Below are positions 17,799-27,112 of a DNA stretch of 64,000 nucleotides, in pieces. The notes beneath the pieces are model-generated. The model was given only the letters and a program-made list of their open reading frames with translations. It was not told where the DNA came from and did not search any database. The position numbers and the translations under genes are program-made. Source of the DNA: Nitrosomonadales bacterium. GTDB lineage: Bacteria > Pseudomonadota > Gammaproteobacteria > Burkholderiales > Gallionellaceae. The DNA is taken from NCBI GenBank assembly GCA_016177795.1, contig JACOUM010000010.1, positions 217,059 through 281,058 of the forward strand, in the 5' to 3' direction. The first letter of the stretch is position 1. Each line of letters starts with the position of its first letter.

Positions 17799-18386
17799 TT
17801 ATAGCGTTCCCTTGGTGGAAGGCATCACGCCGGCCATGCGCGGATCAAGCTCCAGCGCCATGCGCAGTGCACGGCCGAAGGCCTTGAAAATGGTCTCGGC
17901 CTGATGGTGGGCATTGTTGCCCGCCAGGTTGTCGATATGCAGTGTCACCAGCGCGTGATTGACGAAGCCCTGAAAAAATTCGTTGATCAGGTCCACATCA
18001 AACTCGCCGATGCTGTCGCGCACAAATTCGCAATTGAACACCAGGCCGGGGCGGCCGGAGATATCCAGCACCGCGCGCGACAGGGATTCATCCAGCGGCA
18101 CATAGGCGTGGCCGTAGCGGCGCAAACCCTTCTTGTCGCCGACCGCTTGGTTGAATGCCTGTCCTAACGTGATGCCGATATCTTCCACGGTGTGATGCGC
18201 ATCGATGTGCAAATCGCCCTTGGCGAGAATATTGATGTCCAGCAGGCCATGCCGGGCGATCTGGTCGAGCATGTGGTCGAGAAACGGCAGTCCGGTATCG
18301 AATTTCGCCTGGCCGCTGCCGTCCAGATTCAGTTCGACGGTGATCCGGGTTTCCAGTGTGTTGCGTGAGACTTTCGCGCTACGCAT
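17799..18386 (-). CDS. hisB: Imidazoleglycerol-phosphate dehydratase
   Basis: HisB dehydrates imidazole glycerol phosphate. The 195-residue protein is the monofunctional form without the phosphatase half. Metal-binding histidines are in [28 protein letters not shown] and [18 protein letters not shown]. The ATG at 18386 overlaps the hisC stop by eight bases, and gives [15 protein letters not shown]; the longer open frame runs back inside hisC. Confidence 0.96.
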   Translation of the reverse strand: MRSAKVSRNTLETRITVELNLDGSGQAKFDTGLPFLDHMLDQIARHGLLDINILAKGDLHIDAHHTVEDIGITLGQAFNQAVGDKKGLRRYGHAYVPLDESLSRAVLDISGRPGLVFNCEFVRDSIGEFDVDLINEFFQGFVNHALVTLHIDNLAGNNAHHQAETIFKAFGRALRMALELDPRMAGVMPSTKGTL

Positions 18387-19491
18387 GATTTTCGCCTTGT
18401 GCGAGTTGGTTAAGGGTATCCTGCAATGCCGCCACAAACTTCGCGCATTCGTCGGGCGTACCGACCGTCACGCGCAAGCAGTCATTCAGCATCGTGTGTC
18501 CGCCGTGCAGGTTTTTGATCAGCACGCCGCGCCGCTTCAGGCCATCAAACACTTCTGTCGCATGCGCCACGCGGAACAGCAGGAAATTCGCCTCGCTGGG
18601 GTAAACCCGCACCCCGGCGATCCCGCCCAACTGCCGGTACAGCGCGGCGCGATCCCGTTTGATCTGTTCCGCCTGCTGCAACAGCGTCTCGTGATGCTCC
18701 AGCAATTTTACGGCGACCAATTGCGGCAAGACGCCGACATTATACGGCAAGCGCAGTTTCTCCAGCTGTTCCAGCCACGCCGTGCTGCCCGCCAGAAAGC
18801 CCAGACGCAGCCCCGCCATGCCGAGCTTGGAAAAGGTGCGCATCACCAGCAGATTCGGATAGCGCGCCAGATGCGGGATGAAGCTGTCGCCGGCAAAGGC
18901 ATAATAGGCCTCGTCCACCACCACCAGCCCCTGCGCCGCCTCGATGATCTGTGCCACGGCATCCGCCGAAAACAGGTTGCCGGTGGGATTGTTCGGATAG
19001 GCCAGAAATACCAGCGCAGGCTGTTCGCGCCGGACCGCGGCGAGCGTTGCGGATAAATCCAGCGAAAAATCCGCCGCCAGTGGCACGCCGACATAACGCA
19101 TTCCGGTGAACGTCGCGATCATCCGGTACATCACGAACGACGGCTCCACACTCAGCAATGTTGTCCCGGGCTTGTTGAGCGCCAGCGCCAGCAACTGGAT
19201 CAATTCATCCGAGCCGTTGCCCAGCAACACCTCCATCCCATCCGGCAAACCGGTTACGCCGCGGATCTGCTCCTTGAGCGATGCGGCGGCAGGGTCGGGG
19301 TAGCGGTTGATGGCGGCGTCGGCGACCGCTGCGGCGATTTTGTTGCGCAATTCGTGCGGCAAACGATAGGGATTTTCCATCGCGTCCAGTTTGACGCAGC
19401 CGGTACTGTCGGGCACATGGTAGGCATGCAGGTCAAGAATTTCGCCGCGCAGCAATGTGCTTGCGCGGGAGGATACGGCAGCGGAAGGCAT
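18379..19491 (-). CDS. hisC: Histidinol-phosphate aminotransferase
   Basis: HisC is the PLP enzyme that converts imidazole acetol phosphate to histidinol phosphate. The 370-residue protein has [24 protein letters not shown], the [15 protein letters not shown] motif, [14 protein letters not shown] and the PLP lysine in [16 protein letters not shown]. It is the first gene of the visible his run; hisG and hisD are not in this window. Between its start and the cca stop are 120 bases with no clear terminator. Confidence 0.97.
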   Translation of the reverse strand: MPSAAVSSRASTLLRGEILDLHAYHVPDSTGCVKLDAMENPYRLPHELRNKIAAAVADAAINRYPDPAAASLKEQIRGVTGLPDGMEVLLGNGSDELIQLLALALNKPGTTLLSVEPSFVMYRMIATFTGMRYVGVPLAADFSLDLSATLAAVRREQPALVFLAYPNNPTGNLFSADAVAQIIEAAQGLVVVDEAYYAFAGDSFIPHLARYPNLLVMRTFSKLGMAGLRLGFLAGSTAWLEQLEKLRLPYNVGVLPQLVAVKLLEHHETLLQQAEQIKRDRAALYRQLGGIAGVRVYPSEANFLLFRVAHATEVFDGLKRRGVLIKNLHGGHTMLNDCLRVTVGTPDECAKFVAALQDTLNQLAQGENHA

Positions 19492-19611
19492 GAAATGAAT
19501 CGCTCAGTAAACGAGTGGCATCACAATGGCGCGGAGCTTATCACAGAACCGCTCATCTTGTGATTGCCAGTCTTGTCCAGTGATAAACGGGTTTGAACAA
19601 AGGGCCGTGTT

Positions 19612-20841
19612 TCAGCGCAGCCGCCGTTTTCCGGACGCTATCGCGCTGGTGCGCGCCTTTTGTATTTCGGCGGGGATTGCCTTGCCGTCGCTGCATCCTC
19701 TGGCGATTTCACCGGCATTTACCGCGCGCGCAGCGGCCAATAATTCCAGCAAATAGCCTGCCTGCGGATAGTCATCCTGTTCATGTCCGCTGCGGCCGCG
19801 CATATCCGAGGCGCAGACCTGCAGCAGGCGCAAGAAACGTTCCGGCCTGCGCCAGGCATCTGCTGACTGGAATAATTTGAAGATGGTTTCGGCGCGCAAT
19901 TCAAAGGCACGATGGATGTCGCCGTGATAGCGCGCTGCCAGCAACGCCAGATCACTGCATTCGCCCGGTACGCGCAGTCGCTCGGAGAGTTCTTTCAGCA
20001 ACTCCACGCTGCGCAACTCATGCCCGATGTGGCACGGCAAGATGTCTTTCGGGGTGCTGCCCTTGCCCAGATCATGCGTCAGCGCGGCGAAGCGCACTTC
20101 CAGCGCGTAATCGTGCCGCGCGGCATCATCCACCACCAGCAGGGCATGAATGCCGCAGTCGATTTCCGGATGGTATTTTTCCGGTTGCGGCACGCCGAAC
20201 AGCGCGTCCAGCTCGGGCAGAATTTTTGCCAGTGCGCCGCAACTGCGCAGCGTTTCGAAAAAGCGCGACGGTTTTTTCTCCAGCAGGCCGCGCGCCAGTT
20301 CCTGCCACACCCGCTCCGCGACCAGCGCATCCACTTCGCCGTTATTCACCATGCCGCGCATCAGCGCCAGGGTTTCCGGCGCGATGACAAAACCGAAGCG
20401 TGCCGCAAACCGCGCTGCGCGCAGGATGCGCACCGGGTCTTCGCTGAATGCCGTGCTGACATGGCGCAGAATGCCAGCGCGCAGGTCGGCGATGCCGTGA
20501 TGCGGGTCGATCAGGTTGCCGTCGGCGTCCTGCGCGATGGCGTTGATGGTAAAGTCGCGGCGCAGCAAGTCCTGCTCCAGCGTGACATCCGGCGCGGCGT
20601 ACACGGCAAATCCCTTGTAGCCGCGCGCGGTCTTGCGTTCGGTGCGCGCCAGCGCGTATTCCTCGTGCGTTTGCGGATGCAGGAACACCGGGAAATCCTT
20701 GCCGACCGGCTGGAAACCCTGTGTCACCATATCTTCCGGCGTGCTGCCCACGACCACCCAGTCGTGATCCTGCACCGGCAGGCCGAGCAACTGGTCGCGC
20801 ACCGCGCCACCTACGCAATAAATTTTTGTTTCATCCTTCAT
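19612..20841 (-). CDS. cca: CCA tRNA nucleotidyltransferase / multifunctional CCA protein
   Basis: Cca adds or repairs the 3' CCA end of tRNA. The 409-residue protein starts MKDETKIYCVGGAVRDQLLG with the nucleotidyltransferase motif, then DHDWVVVG, the RRDFTINAIAQD motif and RILRAARFAARFGF. The C-terminal HD domain (LTHDLGKGSTPKDILP) gives the phosphohydrolase activity seen in the longer proteobacterial form. The start ATG at 20841 overlaps the end of slt by 11 bases; the longer frame only extends into slt. Confidence 0.95.
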   Translation of the reverse strand: MKDETKIYCVGGAVRDQLLGLPVQDHDWVVVGSTPEDMVTQGFQPVGKDFPVFLHPQTHEEYALARTERKTARGYKGFAVYAAPDVTLEQDLLRRDFTINAIAQDADGNLIDPHHGIADLRAGILRHVSTAFSEDPVRILRAARFAARFGFVIAPETLALMRGMVNNGEVDALVAERVWQELARGLLEKKPSRFFETLRSCGALAKILPELDALFGVPQPEKYHPEIDCGIHALLVVDDAARHDYALEVRFAALTHDLGKGSTPKDILPCHIGHELRSVELLKELSERLRVPGECSDLALLAARYHGDIHRAFELRAETIFKLFQSADAWRRPERFLRLLQVCASDMRGRSGHEQDDYPQAGYLLELLAAARAVNAGEIARGCSDGKAIPAEIQKARTSAIASGKRRLR

Positions 20842-22765
20842 CGGGCATGGCTGGCTGGTTCTCCGCTGTCCTGGCTGAGACGATGCCCATGCGCTGTTTA
20901 AGCTGGGGCGATGGCGCATCGAATTGCCTCGCGTAATACATGGTGTTGCTCATCACTTTTTTCACATAATCGCGTGTTTCGTCGAACGGGATGGTCTCGG
21001 CATAGATTGCGCCTTCCAATGGCTGGTCACCGCGCCACCGGCGCGCCCGTCCCGGACCGGCATTGTATGCTGCCGACGCCAGCACCGGGTTATCATCAAG
21101 CCGTGACAATACGGTTTTCATGTAATAGGTGCCGAGGCGCAGGTTGGTGTCAAGCCGGCGAATCAACGATGGGCGGTAGTTTTTCAGCCCCAGCTTCCTT
21201 GCTGTCCAGCGCGCCGTTGCCGGCATGAGTTGCATCAGTCCGGCTGCCCCGGCGTCGGACTTGGCGGCAGTTACGAAACGGCTCTCCTGGCGTATCAGGC
21301 CATAGACCCACGCTTCTTCCAGTCCATGCTCGCGAATGTGCGTTTGCAAGGCATCGCGATAGGGCGCGAGGTAGCGCAGGCCGAAATCATGCACATTCAC
21401 GGTTCTGTCTGCCGCGCTGATGGCACGGTCGTACATTTCGTTGCGCCGCGCGATTTCCGCTGCGGTGAGCAGCTCCTGGTCGTTGAAATTGCGCAGTGTC
21501 CAGTCCCATTCCCTTGATGCCTCGCTACGCATATCCATGCGATACAGCGCCAATGTGCGCTGAATGCCGGGCAATGCCAGCATCGCCGTAACATCCTGTT
21601 TTCCGGGTCTGTGTTCGGTCGCTTCGCTTAACACCGGCAAGTCTGCCAGCTCATCGCTTGCCAGCTGCCCGTAAAAATTATATTCGCTGCTCAACACCGC
21701 AAACAGTGTTCTTGCCTCGGCAGGTTTGCCCAATGCCTGCAGGGCGCGCGCCTTCCAGTATTGCCATGCCGTCTCGCGTTGCTGTCGCCCGTTCATCGCA
21801 TTGATGCCCGCCAGCACTTCCGGCCAGTCCTGCGCGCGCAATGCCGCACGCACGCGCCATGCCGCTTGCTGCTCGTTAAGCGGCGTATTTGCTGCCGCCT
21901 TGAACCACTGCAGCGCACGATCATCCAGCTTGAGGGCTGCTTCGTAAGCCAGCCAGCCGTAAAAATAATGCTGCTCCGCCTTGGTGAAGTGCGTTGCGAT
22001 TTTTTTCCAGCGCGCAACGGATAATTCGGGAGATTGCTTGGCCAGGCGGTGCAGGGCGAACAGCACGACCATGCGCTGGCCTTTCCCTGCATTATTCAGC
22101 GCCAGCTTTTCCAGATAACGATCCGCATCAGCTGCCGCGCTTCCCAATGCATCAGGCGACACCGCGTAATTGCCGCGCAGTTTTTCGGCAAGCTGTTTCG
22201 CGAGCGACACATTACCGGCCTCCAGCGTCAGGCGCAGTCGTTGCCAGACATCCCGTTCGCTGATGACGCCGGCGGACAGCGCCGCTTCAAATGGCGGGCC
22301 GCAACTGTCCGGCTGGCTCTTGCCGTTGAACCACAAGGTACGTGCTTCGCCCCGCGCGGCTTGCCCTTGGTCGCGCAGGCGCGATTGCAATGCGTAGCAG
22401 GCCAGTTCGGTATCCTCATCGAGCAGGCGCGGATATTCCTCATCGAATAAATCCCATTGCTGTTTTTTGCCGAGCAGCCTGAGCCATTCGCCGCGCAGGC
22501 GGTCGATTATCGGCGTGTCTTCCGGCCGGGAAAGAAAATCCTTTACCGCCTCCATGTTGGCGTTTTCCAGATCGAGGCGCAATTGGTAGTAGCTGACATA
22601 CACTTCCAGCGGCGTATTGATCAGCCGCTGCGAGAAACGTTCCAGTTTGGCCGCGTCACCAGCCAGGAACGCGCCATGCGCCGCCAGAAAATCCGCATCG
22701 CTCGCGAGCGATGCGCCAAAGGCGGGCAAAGTGATTGACAACAAAAAGCAAGGGATGAGTCTCAT
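20831..22765 (-). CDS. slt: Soluble lytic murein transglycosylase
   Basis: Slt cleaves peptidoglycan glycan strands to 1,6-anhydromuropeptides in the periplasm. The 644-residue protein has a signal peptide (MRLIPCFLLSITLPAFGASL), a long helical superhelix, and a C-terminal goose-lysozyme-like domain with the catalytic Glu in YGLIRQESRFVTAAKSDAG and LMQLMPATARWTA. AGGTGA seven bases upstream supports the ATG at 22765; the frame is open further up but that part is not protein-like. Confidence 0.94.
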   Translation of the reverse strand: MRLIPCFLLSITLPAFGASLASDADFLAAHGAFLAGDAAKLERFSQRLINTPLEVYVSYYQLRLDLENANMEAVKDFLSRPEDTPIIDRLRGEWLRLLGKKQQWDLFDEEYPRLLDEDTELACYALQSRLRDQGQAARGEARTLWFNGKSQPDSCGPPFEAALSAGVISERDVWQRLRLTLEAGNVSLAKQLAEKLRGNYAVSPDALGSAAADADRYLEKLALNNAGKGQRMVVLFALHRLAKQSPELSVARWKKIATHFTKAEQHYFYGWLAYEAALKLDDRALQWFKAAANTPLNEQQAAWRVRAALRAQDWPEVLAGINAMNGRQQRETAWQYWKARALQALGKPAEARTLFAVLSSEYNFYGQLASDELADLPVLSEATEHRPGKQDVTAMLALPGIQRTLALYRMDMRSEASREWDWTLRNFNDQELLTAAEIARRNEMYDRAISAADRTVNVHDFGLRYLAPYRDALQTHIREHGLEEAWVYGLIRQESRFVTAAKSDAGAAGLMQLMPATARWTARKLGLKNYRPSLIRRLDTNLRLGTYYMKTVLSRLDDNPVLASAAYNAGPGRARRWRGDQPLEGAIYAETIPFDETRDYVKKVMSNTMYYARQFDAPSPQLKQRMGIVSARTAENQPAMPDEG

Positions 22766-22898
22766 CACACTGTCACCTGAACAACCGCGATGAGCATAGC
22801 ACACCCGCACGGGCATGATTTTTGGTCGACCTTCATGCTTGACGCGGTGTTGCTCGTGCCGATAGAATACCCGACAAATTAATTCAGGTAATAACGAC

Positions 22899-23219
22899 AT
22901 GAGCATAGACGTACGGCAGCGCATCCACGAGCAGGTCACTACACATCCGGTAGTGCTATATATGAAAGGCAGCCCGAAATTGCCGCAATGCGGGTTTTCT
23001 GCCAATGCAATACGCATTTTGGGCGCGCTGGGCGTGAACGAATTGTTTACCGTGGATGTGCTGCAAGATGCTGAAATCCGCCAGGGAATCAAGGACTACG
23101 CCAATTGGCCGACCATTCCGCAGCTCTATGTCAGGGGCGAATTCATCGGTGGCTCGGACATCATGACCGAAATGTTCCAGAGCGGGGAGCTTAAACAATT
23201 GCTGGAGGACATGATTTAG
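22899..23219 (+). CDS. grxD: Monothiol glutaredoxin Grx4 family
   Basis: The 106-residue protein has the CGFS active site (KLPQCGFSANAIRIL), VVLYMKGSP upstream and the glutathione-binding NWPTIPQLYVRGEFIGGSD. CGFS glutaredoxins bind and pass on [2Fe-2S] clusters as dimers. It is divergent from slt and followed by the hairpin and terminator region at 23286-23431. Confidence 0.96.
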   Translation: MSIDVRQRIHEQVTTHPVVLYMKGSPKLPQCGFSANAIRILGALGVNELFTVDVLQDAEIRQGIKDYANWPTIPQLYVRGEFIGGSDIMTEMFQSGELKQLLEDMI

Positions 23220-23286
23220 CCGGGAAAGGTGCAAACCATACTGTCTGGAAGGGTTAAATTCAGAGTATTACCCGAAAAGGCTAGGC

Positions 23287-23312
23287 CGAAATATATAGGC
23301 ATTTCGGCATAT
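23287..23312 (+). repeat. CGAAAT-N6-GCATTTCGGCATAT hairpin repeat, copy 1
   Basis: CCGAAAT and ATTTCGG form a stem around an eight-base loop, followed by CATAT. The same CGAAAT, six variable bases, and 14 identical bases occur at 51870-51895 after fumC. Both copies lie 65 bases or less beyond a gene end. Confidence 0.6.
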
Positions 23313-23319
23313 ATGAATT

Positions 23320-23431
23320 TCTGGAAAGAGTGGTTATAGTCCGAACCGAGTGTTTAGGTTGATAGTTGGCAACAACTCGACTTTTCATACTCTCCTCCTA
23401 TTTGGGCGATCTCTAGGTCGCCCATTTTTTT
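23320..23431 (+). ncRNA. Possible small RNA ending at the terminator (candidate)
   Basis: Between the hairpin repeat and the terminator lies a 90-base stretch with no ORF. It has a TATAGT box (near 23335) and a single-stranded-looking CTCTCCTCCTATTT just before the terminator stem. CTCCTCC is complementary to a Shine-Dalgarno sequence, the feature used by several sRNAs to block ribosome binding. The 5' end and independent transcription are unproven; it may simply be the 3' UTR of grxD. Confidence 0.35.
23404..23431 (+). terminator. Rho-independent terminator
   Basis: GGGCGA and TCGCCC close an eight-base loop and are followed by ATTTTTTT. The T run is on the plus strand only, so it ends rightward transcripts, either from grxD 185 bases upstream or from a separate small RNA. 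It does not serve argH, which reads leftward. Confidence 0.8.
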
Positions 23432-23433
23432 GC

Positions 23434-24819
23434 CTATAATTTCGCGAGGTCGGCGCGCGCCCGCGCGATGGCGGCTTCCACTTGCCGTGGCGCGGTGCCG
23501 CCAATGTGGTTGCGGCTGGCGAGCGAGCCTTCCAGCGACAGTACCTGATACACGTCTTCACCGATCAGGGCGGAGAATTGCTGCAACTCGGCGAGACTGA
23601 TATCGCTTAAATCACCGCCGCGCTGCTCGGCAAAGCGTACCGCCAGCGCCACCGCTTCATGCGCATCGCGGAACGGCAGGCCTTTTTTCACCAGATAATC
23701 GGCCAGGTCGGTCGCCGTGGCATAGCCCTGCAGCGCCGCGCTGCGCATGGCTTCCGGCTTGACCTTGATGCCGCCGATCATGTCGGCGTAGATGCGCAAT
23801 GTCTGCGTCAGTGTTTCCACGGTGTCGAACAGTGGTTCCTTGTCTTCCTGGTTGTCCTTGTTGTAGGCCAGCGGCTGGCCTTTCATCAGCGTGAGCAATG
23901 CGACCAGATGGCCGTTGACGCGCCCGGTCTTGCCGCGCACCAGTTCCGGCACGTCGGGATTCTTCTTCTGCGGCATGATGCTCGATCCGGTGCAGAAGCG
24001 GTCGGCGATGTCGATGAAACCGAAGCGCGGGCTCATCCACAGGATAAGTTCCTCGGAGAAGCGCGACAGATGCGTCATGATCAGCGCGGCGCAGGCGGTG
24101 AATTCGATGGCAAAGTCGCGATCCGAAACAGCGTCCAGCGAGTTTTCGCATACGCCGTCAAAGCCCAGTAATTCGGCGACATACTCACGCTTGATTGGGT
24201 AGCTGGTACCGGCCAGCGCCGCCGCGCCGAGCGGCAGCCGGTTCACGCGGCGGCGTGCATCGTGCAGGCGTTCCGCGTCGCGCCTGAGCATTTCAAAATA
24301 CGCCATCAGGTGGTGCGCGAAGCTGACCGGCTGCGCCACCTGCAAATGGGTGAAGCCGGGCATGATGGTGTGGGTATGGTGCTGGGCGAGGTCGATCAGC
24401 GCAGTCTGCAGACTCTTGATCAGGTGCAGCAGGTCATCGATGGCGCTGCGCAGGTAGAGGCGCACATCGGTCGCCACCTGGTCGTTGCGCGAGCGCCCTG
24501 TGTGCAGGCGCTTGCCGGCATCGCCGACCAGCGTGGTGAGCCGCTTCTCGATGTTGAGGTGCACGTCTTCCAGATCAAGCGACCAGACGAAATCACCGCC
24601 GATGATCTCATTCTCGATTTGTGCGAGGCCGCGCTGGATGTCGCCCAGGTCCTGTGCACTGATAATGCCGCAAGCGGCCAGCATTTGCGCATGCGCCCGC
24701 GAACCCTGAATATCGAACATGGCCAGCTTGTGGTCGAAGTCCACTGATGCGGTGTAACGTTTCACCAGTTCTGCCACCGGCTCCGTGAATCGCCCCGACC
24801 AGGTATCTTTATCTTGCAT
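23434..24819 (-). CDS. argH: Argininosuccinate lyase
   Basis: ArgH splits argininosuccinate into arginine and fumarate. The 461-residue protein starts [11 protein letters not shown], has the family signature [20 protein letters not shown] and [18 protein letters not shown], and [16 protein letters not shown]. Starts at 24831 or 24840 would add a few residues ([13 protein letters not shown]); the frame upstream of that covers the next gene in antisense. It is divergent from the LytS-like kinase, 54 bases away, the same neighbour arrangement as argH and fimS/algZ in Pseudomonas. Confidence 0.96.
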   Translation of the reverse strand: MQDKDTWSGRFTEPVAELVKRYTASVDFDHKLAMFDIQGSRAHAQMLAACGIISAQDLGDIQRGLAQIENEIIGGDFVWSLDLEDVHLNIEKRLTTLVGDAGKRLHTGRSRNDQVATDVRLYLRSAIDDLLHLIKSLQTALIDLAQHHTHTIMPGFTHLQVAQPVSFAHHLMAYFEMLRRDAERLHDARRRVNRLPLGAAALAGTSYPIKREYVAELLGFDGVCENSLDAVSDRDFAIEFTACAALIMTHLSRFSEELILWMSPRFGFIDIADRFCTGSSIMPQKKNPDVPELVRGKTGRVNGHLVALLTLMKGQPLAYNKDNQEDKEPLFDTVETLTQTLRIYADMIGGIKVKPEAMRSAALQGYATATDLADYLVKKGLPFRDAHEAVALAVRFAEQRGGDLSDISLAELQQFSALIGEDVYQVLSLEGSLASRNHIGGTAPRQVEAAIARARADLAKL

Positions 24820-24873
24820 CGCTGCCCCCATTTGTCCCATCATGAACGATGAAAAACGGTAGAATTTCCCGCC

Positions 24874-25917
24874 ATGAATAAGGCGCGCAGTATAAAACAA
24901 AATGCCCTGCCCGATGCGTTGCCCAACTTTCGTAACCTCGGTGTGACGTTGCGCATCCTGCTGATCAGCAACGGCCTGGCATTGCTGCAGGCATTGCTGC
25001 AGGCGAACGGCTGGGCGGACATGCCGCTGCGCATGATGCAGATTTATACACTGCTTACGCCCATCTTGCTGTCCAGCTTGCTGCTGCTGTGGGCAATGCA
25101 GCCGTGGCTGAACCGGATTGCCTATTGGCATGGCGCGCTGGCAGTGAATGCACTGGTGATAATGCTGACGCTGTTCATCTATTACTTCGGCGGTGAGCTG
25201 TATCGCCCGCCGGGCCGCGCTGACGCATGGTTTGATGCGGTGCGCTACACGCTGCTCAGCATAATGGTAAGCACCATCCTGCTGATCTATTTCCGCTGGC
25301 GCAGCCGGGTGCTGTCGCGCGCATTGCACGAGGCACGCCTGCAGGTGTTGCGTGCGCGCATCCGGCCGCATTTTCTGTTCAACACCATCAATGCCGTGCT
25401 CAGTGTTGTGCGCGCCCAGCCGAGGCAGGCCGAGACCGCGCTGCAGGACATGTCCGACCTGTTCCGCATGGCGATGGCGGATACGCAAGACCTCGTGCCG
25501 CTGCGGCAGGAAATCGAATTGGGCAGGCAATACATCGCGCTGGAGCAGTTGCGCATGGGCGAACGCTTGTTCGTGGAATGGCAAATTCAGGATGTGCCGG
25601 ACGATGCGCTGATACCGCCGCTGCTGTTGCAGCCGTTGCTGGAAAATGCCGTGTATCATGGCATTGAACCGCTGCCGCAGGGCGGCAGCATTACCGTTGC
25701 GCTGCATCGCAGTGGCGACGAGTTGCGGATCAAGGTGGAGAATCCCTGCCCGGCGCGCGCTGCCGTGCCGCATTCCGGCAACAGGATGGCGCTGCAGAAC
25801 ATTCGCGAACGTCTGGAGTTGCTGTTCGATGTCGAGGCGCGCTACCAGGTCGAAAGCGGCAAGAACTTCTATCGCGTGGAAATCACCCTGCCGTATATGA
25901 AGGAGAAAGCGGTATGA
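24874..25917 (+). CDS. LytS/AlgZ-type sensor histidine kinase
   Basis: The 347-residue protein has four hydrophobic segments in the first 150 residues (for example [15 protein letters not shown] and [15 protein letters not shown]), then a His_kinase domain with [19 protein letters not shown] holding the phospho-accepting His, and an ATP-binding part with [20 protein letters not shown] and [16 protein letters not shown]. It overlaps its response regulator by four bases. In Pseudomonas the equivalent pair AlgZ/AlgR controls pili and alginate; here the target is unknown. Confidence 0.9.
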   Translation: MNKARSIKQNALPDALPNFRNLGVTLRILLISNGLALLQALLQANGWADMPLRMMQIYTLLTPILLSSLLLLWAMQPWLNRIAYWHGALAVNALVIMLTLFIYYFGGELYRPPGRADAWFDAVRYTLLSIMVSTILLIYFRWRSRVLSRALHEARLQVLRARIRPHFLFNTINAVLSVVRAQPRQAETALQDMSDLFRMAMADTQDLVPLRQEIELGRQYIALEQLRMGERLFVEWQIQDVPDDALIPPLLLQPLLENAVYHGIEPLPQGGSITVALHRSGDELRIKVENPCPARAAVPHSGNRMALQNIRERLELLFDVEARYQVESGKNFYRVEITLPYMKEKAV

Positions 25918-26675
25918 ATCTGGTCGAACTGGCGCTGCGCGTTTTTATCGTGGACGACGAGCTGCCCGCGCGCAATCGCCTGCGCGACCTGCTGCACGAT
26001 TGCGGCGAACAACTGCCGCTGGATGTCGTTGGCGAAGCGGGCAACGGCCAGGAGGCGCTGGACAGACTCATGGAAACGCCCGCCGATGTGGTGTTGCTGG
26101 ACATCCGCATGCCGCAGATGGACGGCATCGAACTCGCGCAGCACCTCAACAAGTTGCCCAAACCGCCGGTGATCATCTTCACCACCGCCTTCGACGCCTA
26201 CGCAATCAAGGCGTTCGAGCTGCACGCTGTCGACTACCTGCTCAAGCCGATCCGCTTGAAGCGATTATTCGAGGCGCTGACCCGCGCGCGCGAAGCCGTT
26301 CCGGTGCAGACCGAAGTATTGCGCGACCTGCTGCCGGAGCCGCGCAAATTTCTCTCCATCCACGAACGCGGCAAGATCCATCTTGTGCCCGTCGAGCAAG
26401 TGTTGTTTCTGCGTGCCGAGTTGAAATACGTGACCGTGCGTACCGCCGAACACGAATACCTGCTCGAAGAACCGCTCACCGCGCTGGAACAGGAATTCGC
26501 CGCACGCTTCGCGCGCATCCACCGCAACTGCCTGGTGGCGAAGGAGGCGATTGAGGGATTCGAGAAAGGCGGCGAGGAAGGCGAGGGCAGCGGCTGGATG
26601 GTCAGGCTCAAGGGCGTGGACGAACTGCTCGCGATCAGCCGGCGGCAGCAGCATATCGTCAAGGAATTCAGCTAG
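25914..26675 (+). CDS. LytTR-family response regulator (AlgR-like)
   Basis: The 253-residue protein has an N-terminal receiver with [17 protein letters not shown], the phospho-accepting Asp in [16 protein letters not shown] and [15 protein letters not shown], followed by a LytTR DNA-binding domain ([35 protein letters not shown]). It is coupled by overlap to the kinase gene. The neighbour argH and pair order match the argH-algZ-algR locus, but hemC, expected next in Pseudomonas, is absent. Confidence 0.92.
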   Translation: MNLVELALRVFIVDDELPARNRLRDLLHDCGEQLPLDVVGEAGNGQEALDRLMETPADVVLLDIRMPQMDGIELAQHLNKLPKPPVIIFTTAFDAYAIKAFELHAVDYLLKPIRLKRLFEALTRAREAVPVQTEVLRDLLPEPRKFLSIHERGKIHLVPVEQVLFLRAELKYVTVRTAEHEYLLEEPLTALEQEFAARFARIHRNCLVAKEAIEGFEKGGEEGEGSGWMVRLKGVDELLAISRRQQHIVKEFS

Positions 26676-26683
26676 TTACTGCG

Positions 26684-27091
26684 TCATGATGTGGCGAATT
26701 TCAGGTGGACGCGCAATTCGCGGAATGCATCCCCGTCCATCGCATCGGGAAAAATGACGCGGGAAACCGGCCGGTAACGTCCCTCTGGTCTGATACGCAA
26801 CAGGACAAAATACGGACTGACTATGGTCTTTTCTGCAACCCGTCCAATCAGCTTTGAGCCGTCCCGGGCAACGACTGACACGCTGCTCTGATCGAGTGAA
26901 ATCTCGCGCCAGGAACCGGAAAAAATCAGCAAGGCATCGCGTGCCAGATAGTAGGACAGGCTCAGTGCAATCAGCAACGCTGCCGCCAGCCTGGCTGTCC
27001 ATGGCATCGCGGTCATATACACCACGGATGCGGCTATTGCATGCGATAACAGCAGAACCGTGGCAAAGCGTACCGATGGTTTGATTGCCAT
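26684..27091 (-). CDS. Small membrane protein, YgfX-like
   Basis: The 135-residue protein has two adjacent membrane helices (FATVLLLSHAIAASVVYMTA and LAAALLIALSLSYYLARDAL), then a soluble part with the pattern SWREISLDQSSVSVVARDGS and PYFVLLRIRPEG. This two-helix plus beta-rich layout is like YgfX/CptA, which acts with SdhE near flavin enzymes or on cell-division proteins. No sdhE-like gene is beside it, so the family call is tentative. It is convergent with the response regulator. Confidence 0.55.
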   Translation of the reverse strand: MAIKPSVRFATVLLLSHAIAASVVYMTAMPWTARLAAALLIALSLSYYLARDALLIFSGSWREISLDQSSVSVVARDGSKLIGRVAEKTIVSPYFVLLRIRPEGRYRPVSRVIFPDAMDGDAFRELRVHLKFATS

Positions 27092-27112
27092 ACTCCCGGA
27101 GGCGGCAAAAAA

